Source of the DNA: JAZDKP01 sp043802925
GTDB lineage: Bacteria; Fibrobacterota; OXYB2-FULL-49-7; JAEUSG01
Length of the DNA stretch: 6,705 nt
NCBI GenBank assembly: GCA_043802925.1
Contig: JAZDKP010000278.1
Span: 1 to 6,705 of the forward strand
Direction of reading: 5' to 3'
Position 1 is the first letter of the stretch; each line of letters starts with the position of its first letter. Of the stretch, positions 1 through 5,104 are shown in pieces. Under the pieces are notes generated by a model that made no database searches, was not told where the DNA came from, and saw only the letters and a list, made by a program, of their open reading frames with translations. The translations under genes were made by a program, and so were the position numbers.

Positions 1-182
1 ATAATCAGATACTCCAGGAAACAGCGCGCTACCTGAACACCACCATCCTGAATTACCAGGAAACGGACGCCGTGGCAAAACTCCAGCGGTTCTATGACAT
101 GACCGAAGCATATTATAAGGTAAACCTACCCGAATACTATCCCATTAAAAAAGCGTTTATTGACAAATACAGGACCTGGTGA
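1..182 (+). CDS. C-terminal end of an unrecognised protein, possibly an ABC solute-binding protein (5' partial)
   Basis: An open frame enters from the left edge (first full codon at 3) and ends at TGA 180-182, giving the last 59 residues of a protein. The tail is rich in tyrosine and charged residues, looks helical and soluble, and ends in RTW. It has no membrane segment and no motif I can name. Its stop overlaps the GTG start of the next gene by 4 bp (GTGA), so it is almost certainly the preceding gene of the same operon. Sugar ABC operons usually run binding protein, permease, permease, so position suggests a periplasmic solute-binding protein. The visible sequence does not confirm this, and another operon protein is equally possible. 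The frame is well supported; the function is only inferred from context. Confidence 0.6.
   Translation, partial: NQILQETARYLNTTILNYQETDAVAKLQRFYDMTEAYYKVNLPEYYPIKKAFIDKYRTW
171..174 (+). promoter_or_regulatory. Weak Shine-Dalgarno AGGA for the first permease
   Basis: AGGA lies 4 nt before the GTG at 179 and 13 nt before the ATG at 188. The first spacing is short and the second long, so the site does not settle the start alone. The GTGA overlap with the upstream stop favours GTG 179 by translational coupling. Using ATG 188 would remove three residues and leave the membrane topology unchanged. Confidence 0.35.
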
Positions 183-1279
183 CCCCTATGGAAACCCTCG
201 TGACCATCAAAGATAAAAGCTACCGGATCCGCCAGTTCTTTTTCCGCTGGGGTATCAGCCTGCCGGGGCTTGCCGCGCAAATTATTTTCGGCTGGTTCCC
301 GCTGATTATAGCGGTCCTGGTCTCCTTCCAGACCTTCCATTTCCGGCAGTCCACCTGGTGCGGTCTCGACAACTACAAGTCCGTGTTCTCGGACCCCACC
401 ACTTCGCCGTTCTCGGTCAAAATGGCAAAAGAAAATTATGCGCTTTCCATCAAAAGCTACAAAGAAACCAACGTCCTCGACCCCAACCCGGTTCTCAAGG
501 CCTGCTATGGATTCCGCGCGTTCTTTAACGGACTCGGTCTGGTCTGGCGTAACACCCTCTATTACGCTTTCCTGGTTCTGGCGCTTACGTTCTTCATCCC
601 CATCCTCGTGGCCATCCTGCTCATGGAAATGCCGCCCTGGCTCATACGCATCATGATGCTGATGTGGTTTGTGCCCATTGCCGGCATGGCTTCCATCATC
701 CTGCTTAAGTATTTCTACAATGTCGATTACGGCCTCTTAAACGGGCTTCTGGCAAAATTCTACACCTTCATCGGAAAACCGACGGCTGAATGGGTCTTTC
801 CGCGGTACCTTAACTCGCCCGATTCCGCCATGCTCTGCCTGGTGCTGCCCAACCTCATCATGTATGTTCCCGGCCTCATTTACATTACCGCGCTCCAGGG
901 AATCCCGCAGGACCTTTATGATGCGGCCGAAATCGACGGGTGCAACTTTTTCCAGAAAATCTGGAACGTTACGCTACCCCGGCTCCGGCCCGTCATTGTC
1001 ACCATGCTTATATTCGTGGTCCTGGGTGCCTTCCAGGTCATGAACGAAGTCATGATTATGACCCAGGGCGGGCCGGGTAACGCGACCATGGTCATGGGAT
1101 ACTATATTTATAAACTCTCGTTCGAATATCTTGACCTTGGACGCGCCAACGCGCTTGCGGTCGTATTCTTCCTATTTCTCATGGTGCTTACCATTTTACA
1201 GCGCATTTATATCAAAGAAGATACCGACCACGGGGTCTCCAAAAAAACACTTAAACTCATGGATGAGGACCTTTTTTAA
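179..1279 (+). CDS. Carbohydrate ABC transporter permease, MalF/UgpA-like
   Basis: Inner-membrane permease of a CUT1-type sugar importer, 366 aa. About six membrane segments are visible near residues 26-50, 122-149, 156-178, 215-238, 270-291 and 320-343. The cytoplasmic EAA loop that contacts the ATPase is clear at 248-271 (DAAEIDGC, then LPRLRP). It is followed by the family's TQGGPGNAT stretch at 295-303 and the usual ending helix after LGRANA. The loop between the first and second helices (about 51-120) is roughly 45 residues longer than in UgpA-type permeases: after the common GLDNY...DP element, extra lysine- and tyrosine-containing sequence precedes the conserved NTLYY. GTG is taken as start because it overlaps the previous stop; ATG 188 is the alternative. 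It pairs with the permease 3 nt downstream. The substrate cannot be read from the sequence. No ATPase is encoded nearby. Confidence 0.93.
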   Translation: MTPMETLVTIKDKSYRIRQFFFRWGISLPGLAAQIIFGWFPLIIAVLVSFQTFHFRQSTWCGLDNYKSVFSDPTTSPFSVKMAKENYALSIKSYKETNVLDPNPVLKACYGFRAFFNGLGLVWRNTLYYAFLVLALTFFIPILVAILLMEMPPWLIRIMMLMWFVPIAGMASIILLKYFYNVDYGLLNGLLAKFYTFIGKPTAEWVFPRYLNSPDSAMLCLVLPNLIMYVPGLIYITALQGIPQDLYDAAEIDGCNFFQKIWNVTLPRLRPVIVTMLIFVVLGAFQVMNEVMIMTQGGPGNATMVMGYYIYKLSFEYLDLGRANALAVVFFLFLMVLTILQRIYIKEDTDHGVSKKTLKLMDEDLF

Positions 1280-1282
1280 GCC

Positions 1283-2302
1283 ATGCCATTAATACCCCAA
1301 ATAGGCCGCAACCATTTCAAGGTCCGCCTGCTGCTCATCTGCATCAGCCTGTTTCTCTGGGCGGGTGTGGCCATGCACCTGTTTCCGTTCTGGTGGATGA
1401 TCTCCACCTCACTCAAGTCCACAGCCGAGGTCTTTGCCAATCCCGCGGGCTTTTTCCCGCACGATGTCTCATTCGCATCCTATAAGCTCCTGTTCAATAC
1501 GCTCACGGGCAGCAAGGCTTATGCAGGCACCGGCCTGTTCAAGTTCCCGATGACCCTGTACATAAAAAACTCGCTCATTCTTGCCTTAATGCAGCTCTCC
1601 ATCCAGATTCCTGTGACACTGCTGTTGGCGTATGCCTGCTCACGACTCCATACCCCCATGGCGCGCAGCTTCATCTTTTACCTGTGCATCGCTACAATGA
1701 TGATTCCCGGCACCATCAAGATGGTGCCCTCTTTCCTGCTCCTGTCACACTTTCCATGGCCCACCGACTATATACCGAACATCCCCTTCACCAGCATCCA
1801 ATTTCCATCGGTCTCGTTTGTGGGCAGTTTCTGGGGCGTGGTGCTTCCCGCCACCTTCAGTGCCTATAATTTCCTTATCCTGAAAACCTTCTTCGATTCC
1901 ATTGACAAGGAATACATCGAGGCCGCCCGCATCGACGGATGCGGTGAAATCACCATCATCACGCAAATCATGCTCCCCCTGGCCCGGCCGGCCATTGCCT
2001 TCACCTCCTATTCCGCGTTCATCAACGCCTGGAACAACTTTATGGGCCCCTGGATCATGCTCCAGAACGACCAGGAAAAATGGCCGCTCGCGGTCATCAT
2101 CTACCAGTTGCAGGCCTTCCTCTCCACCAGCAGCGCCGCGCAAGCCACCAGCCAGGGCGCCGAGGCCATGCGTGCCGCGGGCGCGGGCTACAACTCGCTG
2201 ATGGCCCTCGCGCTCATCGAGTGTCTCCCGGTGTTCACACTCTTCATCTTCTTCCGCGAACAGATCATGAAGGGCGTGAAGATGAAGGGCCTCAAAGCTT
2301 AG
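1283..2302 (+). CDS. Carbohydrate ABC transporter permease, MalG/UgpE-like
   Basis: Second inner-membrane subunit of the same sugar importer, 339 aa, forming a heterodimer with the preceding permease. Membrane segments lie near residues 14-38, 93-118, 128-152, 179-200, 233-255 and 305-325. The EAA loop sits at 211-237 (YIEAARIDGC, then LPLARPA). The N-terminal FPFWWMISTSLK and the C-terminal GVKMKGLKA, matching the family's G..KG ending, are typical of the MalG side. Two loops are longer than usual: about 154-178, which is proline- and phenylalanine-rich, and about 278-304, rich in Ala, Ser and Gln. The ATG at 1283 follows the previous stop by 3 nt; the nearest purine-rich stretch (GAGG, 1265-1268) is too distant for a good ribosome site, so coupled translation is likely. 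Family assignment is firm; the sugar is unknown. Confidence 0.93.
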   Translation: MPLIPQIGRNHFKVRLLLICISLFLWAGVAMHLFPFWWMISTSLKSTAEVFANPAGFFPHDVSFASYKLLFNTLTGSKAYAGTGLFKFPMTLYIKNSLILALMQLSIQIPVTLLLAYACSRLHTPMARSFIFYLCIATMMIPGTIKMVPSFLLLSHFPWPTDYIPNIPFTSIQFPSVSFVGSFWGVVLPATFSAYNFLILKTFFDSIDKEYIEAARIDGCGEITIITQIMLPLARPAIAFTSYSAFINAWNNFMGPWIMLQNDQEKWPLAVIIYQLQAFLSTSSAAQATSQGAEAMRAAGAGYNSLMALALIECLPVFTLFIFFREQIMKGVKMKGLKA

Positions 2303-2305
2303 AAA

Positions 2306-3568
2306 GTGCGCCCCCTTTTTTTTGTTCTCATTCTTGTTGGTGTCCTTTACGCCGCCCCCGAAGATGATTTGACCCGCTACATTGCCGGCGAGGCGTTGCG
2401 CCATGTCCGTGCCCGGACCGGTTCCGCTCTTCCCGAATCCGTGACCGTGCTAAAAAGCCCTGTCCCGCGCCTCATGGACGGTGACACGCTCTATGTCCCT
2501 GAACCGCTTTGGGGCTTTAACGTGACCAACGACTATCGTCTTCACTTTTTCGCGGCCGGCGTCATGGCGTTCGAGGCCCTGCGCCGTACAGAAGGGGAGG
2601 GCGATGCAGCGGCCTTCTTTTCACGCGCGGGCCGCGCTTCCCTCCTGGCTCTCGGTTATATCCGGACGCGTGAAAAAGACGCGGCAATCGATTACCTGAT
2701 CATCCGGGAGTATGTCGGGAAGCCTTTGGAAGCCAGCGGCGTTTGGCCGCTCATCGCGCGCGATCGGTTGACGGACACGCTCCGGTATGCCTGTTATCTC
2801 AAGGCCGTGGCCGCATGGCAGTGTGATTCCCTGCGGGCTGACGCCTGGGTGAACACACTCCGACAACCCGACTACGCCATCCTTGGAGTGGACCAGCGCC
2901 CCACGGGGTTCCGGCGGTTCAGGGTCTCCGTGCGGCTCACGAACAAGGGGGACCTGGCCGTCCCCGTGGCCCTGATGCTCGACGGCAGCCGGAACGACAC
3001 GCTCCTCCGCCTTCCCGGTTTCATGGGCGATACCGCGGTCACCCTCGAATTAAATAACACGCTGCTCAAGGCGGTGCTGGATCCTTACCGTCAGGTCCCG
3101 GACGCGGACGAGTCCAACCAGCAGTTCGTTTCAAATGAATTTCTCGGCAAGCGGCGCGCCTTCACACTGCTGGCCCTCTTCTTATGGGACGTCATCAGCC
3201 TCTCTGCGGCCTTCGGCCTCATGCTCTTCTTCGGCACCTTCATCCATCGGTTGAACCTGATGTTTTTCTCCAACCATTCACTCTGGACCACGCTTTTTGT
3301 TATTACCGCGATACTCATCAAGACCGGACTTCCGGTTCTCCTGTTTGGCTTCAACCTGTGGGGGCTGGTCTTTCTCATCCATTCCATCTCCGGAACCGCA
3401 AGCGCGGTCTGGCTGGCTGCGTCCCTCGGTCTTGCCAGTCTTGGAATGTACTGGGCCTTCCGGTACGACCTCGTGTTCATGAGCAAACTCTCCACCTTCG
3501 CCGGTTACATGGCCGCCATCGCGGCACTGGAGCCCTTCCTCTGCTTCCTCGGGCTGGCGGCCTTATGA
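2306..3568 (+). CDS. Secreted/membrane protein with M1-peptidase-tail or CARDB-like beta domain and 4-5 C-terminal membrane helices
   Basis: A 420-aa protein I cannot assign to a characterised family. Residues 1-17 look like a signal peptide (MRP, hydrophobic core, LYAAP), so the next ~265 residues should be periplasmic. Residues ~20-190 are helical with no HExxH zinc motif. Residues ~201-275 resemble a beta-sandwich: a TNKGDLAVPVAL strand pattern, then DPYRQVPDADESNQ. These match in style both CARDB domains (DPdn..pE.nEsNN) and the C-terminal domain of M1-family peptidases (lPv..., then DP...D.n.sNN). Membrane helices follow near 286-310, 325-348, 349-385 (one or two) and 397-420. The GTG start is 3 nt after the permease stop, with no strong Shine-Dalgarno. 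The stop overlaps the glycosyltransferase start (ATGA). A C5T8 tract covers codons 3-6. It may be a degenerate peptidase relative acting as a membrane partner of the glycosyltransferase; that is inference. Confidence 0.8.
   Translation: MRPLFFVLILVGVLYAAPEDDLTRYIAGEALRHVRARTGSALPESVTVLKSPVPRLMDGDTLYVPEPLWGFNVTNDYRLHFFAAGVMAFEALRRTEGEGDAAAFFSRAGRASLLALGYIRTREKDAAIDYLIIREYVGKPLEASGVWPLIARDRLTDTLRYACYLKAVAAWQCDSLRADAWVNTLRQPDYAILGVDQRPTGFRRFRVSVRLTNKGDLAVPVALMLDGSRNDTLLRLPGFMGDTAVTLELNNTLLKAVLDPYRQVPDADESNQQFVSNEFLGKRRAFTLLALFLWDVISLSAAFGLMLFFGTFIHRLNLMFFSNHSLWTTLFVITAILIKTGLPVLLFGFNLWGLVFLIHSISGTASAVWLAASLGLASLGMYWAFRYDLVFMSKLSTFAGYMAAIAALEPFLCFLGLAAL
2311..2323 (+). repeat. C5T8 homopolymer tract at the start of a coding region
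   Basis: Five C then eight T lie in codons 3-6 of the gene starting at 2306, inside the signal peptide. A one-base change in length would shift frame and stop the protein early. Whether the tract actually varies cannot be known from one sequence. Confidence 0.6.
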
Positions 3569-4566
3569 CCCTTGCGGCGGCACCGCGGATATCGGTCCTT
3601 GTGCCGGCCCGTAACGAAGCCACCGCACTCGGCCCGCTTCTGGATGCCCTGCTCCGACAGGACTATCCACCGGACCAGTTTGAGGTGATTGTGGTGGATG
3701 ACCGTTCCACGGACGGGACCGGCCGCGTGGCTGCGGAAGGGGGGGAGGACCTCGTCCATTTCAGGCTCCTCCGCATTGAGGCGCTGCAACACGGACTCGA
3801 AGGAAAACAGAACGCGCTTGAAGCGGGCATTCGGGCGGCCCGGGGTCGTATCATTGTCCAGACCGATGCGGACTGCCTTCCGCCGCCGCATTTTCTTTCT
3901 ACCTACGCCGCGGCTTTTGAGGCGAACCCCGGCCTCGCATTCGCCTTCGGCCGCACGGGTATGACGCCCGCCCGCGGCCTGCTGCCGTCCGTCCAGTCGG
4001 CCGACCTGCTTTTCCTCTTTTTCATGGCCGTACTGGCGGAAAAAGCGGGCCATCCGCTCACCTGCATGGGCAATAACATCGCCTATCTTCGCGAACGCTA
4101 CCTCGCACTGGGCGGTTACCCCGCGCTCGGCCCCTCGCGTATCGAAGACTACCAGTTACTGACCGCGTTCCGCGGAAAAGGATGGGAAATCCGCTTTATA
4201 AAGACCCGGGGGCCGCTGAACCTCTCGCACCCGGTTGGCTCAGGGGCCGGTTTCTTTTACCAGCGCCTGCGGTGGGCAAGGGGCGTGCTTGTATTCAACC
4301 CGCTGATGAACGCGCTTGCGGTCCTCTGGCTTCTCATGGACCTTGCCGCGTTGACTTCGCTGGCTGCGCTGCTTCTCACGCCCTCCACGGTCTGGGCCCT
4401 GCTCCTTGGAACAAAGCTTTTCCTGGACGGCCTTCTCTTTACGCTGGCCTGCGTCTATTTTCGGGAACCCCGGATATGGCCGGGCTTTTTTGTCTGGGAA
4501 CCCTACGCACTGGTTTCACCCGTGGCGTACGCGATCATGATGGGGAGGGCGCCGCGCTGGCGCTAG
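3565..4566 (+). CDS. Family 2 glycosyltransferase, membrane-associated, processive-type motifs
   Basis: Transfers sugar from a nucleotide-sugar donor to a glycan or lipid acceptor on the cytoplasmic face of the inner membrane; 333 aa. The GT-A domain opens at once (ISVLVPARNEA, 9-19). VDDRSTDGT lies at 44-52, the metal-binding DAD at 101-103, GNNIAYLRERY at 169-179, the candidate catalytic acid pair ED at 194-195, and QRLRW at 233-237, the Q..RW motif shared with cellulose synthase-type and related processive enzymes. Membrane helices follow near 246-271, 275-298 and 304-326. Many relatives carry a membrane helix before the GT-A domain; here it is absent. The ATG overlaps the upstream stop (ATGA), and the frame continues upstream to 3184 only as a shadow of that gene. 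A G7 run lies at 3739-3745. The final product is unknown: exopolysaccharide, glycolipid or capsule are all possible. Confidence 0.92.
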   Translation: MTLAAAPRISVLVPARNEATALGPLLDALLRQDYPPDQFEVIVVDDRSTDGTGRVAAEGGEDLVHFRLLRIEALQHGLEGKQNALEAGIRAARGRIIVQTDADCLPPPHFLSTYAAAFEANPGLAFAFGRTGMTPARGLLPSVQSADLLFLFFMAVLAEKAGHPLTCMGNNIAYLRERYLALGGYPALGPSRIEDYQLLTAFRGKGWEIRFIKTRGPLNLSHPVGSGAGFFYQRLRWARGVLVFNPLMNALAVLWLLMDLAALTSLAALLLTPSTVWALLLGTKLFLDGLLFTLACVYFREPRIWPGFFVWEPYALVSPVAYAIMMGRAPRWR

Positions 4567-4570
4567 GGCC

Positions 4571-5038
4571 TTAAGCGAAGTTCAGCGATTCTTCCCTGCG
4601 AAACAGCTCAATGGCCGCAGCCGCGGAGGTGCAGGCCAGCAGGTCATTCTTGAATTTTTCGTGGCGGATGAACTTGGCTATCTTTGCCAGCATCCGTATA
4701 TGAAGTCCGGAAACATCCTTGCGCGAGAGAAGAAGAAAGAAGAGACGGACCGGTTTTTTATCGGACGAATCGAATTCCACGGGCACGGCGGAAATGCCAA
4801 AGGACATGACGAGGTCTTCCCGGATGTCGCATTTGGCGTGCGGGATGGCAACGCCCTCGCCAACGCCGGTACTGGTCACGGCTTCGCGGTCGAGGATGGC
4901 CTTGTAAACTGTCTCTTCGTCAACAGCCTTGCGGTCGTATGGAACGGCGCGCAGCAGTTCACGGATGACCTCTTTTTTTGTGGTGGACTTTAACGGCAGA
5001 ACAATGGACCCGGCTGAAAGCATCTCGGACATCTGCAT
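4571..5038 (-). CDS. Stand-alone PTS EIIA protein, fructose/nitrogen (PtsN/FruA) type
   Basis: Cytoplasmic phosphotransfer protein of 155 aa, the normal size of a single PTS EIIA type-2 domain. The phosphorylation site is visible as EGVAIPHAK with His67, preceded by the family's R-EAVTSTGVG turn. The second active-site histidine is His113 in GLHIRMLAKIAKF. Between them lie the usual beta strands (MSFGISAVPVEFD, then PVRLFFLLLS). No EIIB, EIIC, HPr or enzyme I is fused or adjacent, so a regulatory role like that of PtsN is more likely than sugar transport. ATG 5036-5038 is favoured over the internal ATGs at codons 3 and 6 because GGAG sits 6 nt upstream. The gene runs convergent to the glycosyltransferase, 4 bp between stops, and lies 66 bp downstream of the Wzi-like gene on the same strand. 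An A7 run falls at codons ~20-22. Confidence 0.93.
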   Translation of the reverse strand: MQMSEMLSAGSIVLPLKSTTKKEVIRELLRAVPYDRKAVDEETVYKAILDREAVTSTGVGEGVAIPHAKCDIREDLVMSFGISAVPVEFDSSDKKPVRLFFLLLSRKDVSGLHIRMLAKIAKFIRHEKFKNDLLACTSAAAAIELFRREESLNFA

Positions 5039-5104
5039 GAAGGACTCCGTTTAATGAAGACCTATAAAATTCAAATTCGCGCAAGATTGTTTCAAGGGAT
5101 TCTT
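5039..5104 (-). promoter_or_regulatory. AT-rich leader between Wzi-like gene and EIIA; weak possible promoter
   Basis: This 66-bp spacer is clearly more AT-rich than the flanking genes. On the minus strand it holds TTGAAA (5090-5095), a perfect -35 core at five of six positions, followed by a tandem GAATTT repeat (5067-5078) and TTTTAT/TATAG at about 5062-5069. No -10 hexamer lies at the standard 16-18 nt spacing; the best match is 20 nt away, so a sigma70-type promoter is only weakly suggested. No hairpin followed by a T-run is visible, so read-through from the Wzi-like gene into EIIA is at least as likely. Confidence 0.2.
5045..5048 (-). promoter_or_regulatory. Shine-Dalgarno GGAG of the EIIA gene
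   Basis: On the minus strand GGAG ends 6 nt before the ATG at 5038. This is good spacing and selects this ATG over the two internal ones at codons 3 and 6. Confidence 0.7.

Noticed and set aside
1745..2404. 219-codon minus-strand open frame
   Set aside because: It is antisense to the MalG-like permease and the next gene's start, with Gly/Glu/His/Asp-biased composition typical of a shadow frame and no recognisable domain.
2376..2866. Active M1-type zinc peptidase in the N-terminal half of the 2306-3568 product
   Set aside because: No HExxH or downstream zinc-ligand glutamate pattern is present; only the later beta domain is reminiscent of that family.
3184..3564. N-terminal extension of the glycosyltransferase frame back to an ATG at 3184
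   Set aside because: This part lies over the membrane protein frame, reads as Pro/His/Arg-rich sequence with no domain, and the GT-A fold begins right after ATG 3565, which overlaps the upstream stop in the usual ATGA manner.
3505..4053. 182-codon minus-strand open frame
   Set aside because: Antisense to the well-supported glycosyltransferase; composition is Arg/Lys-rich and shadow-like, and no motif is visible.
4561..4577. Small inverted repeat CGCT...AGCG between the convergent stops as a bidirectional terminator
   Set aside because: Only four base pairs form a clean stem, the interior pairs poorly, and no T-run follows on either strand.
4661..4993. 110-codon plus-strand open frame
   Set aside because: Antisense to the EIIA gene, whose active-site histidines and length are fully conserved.
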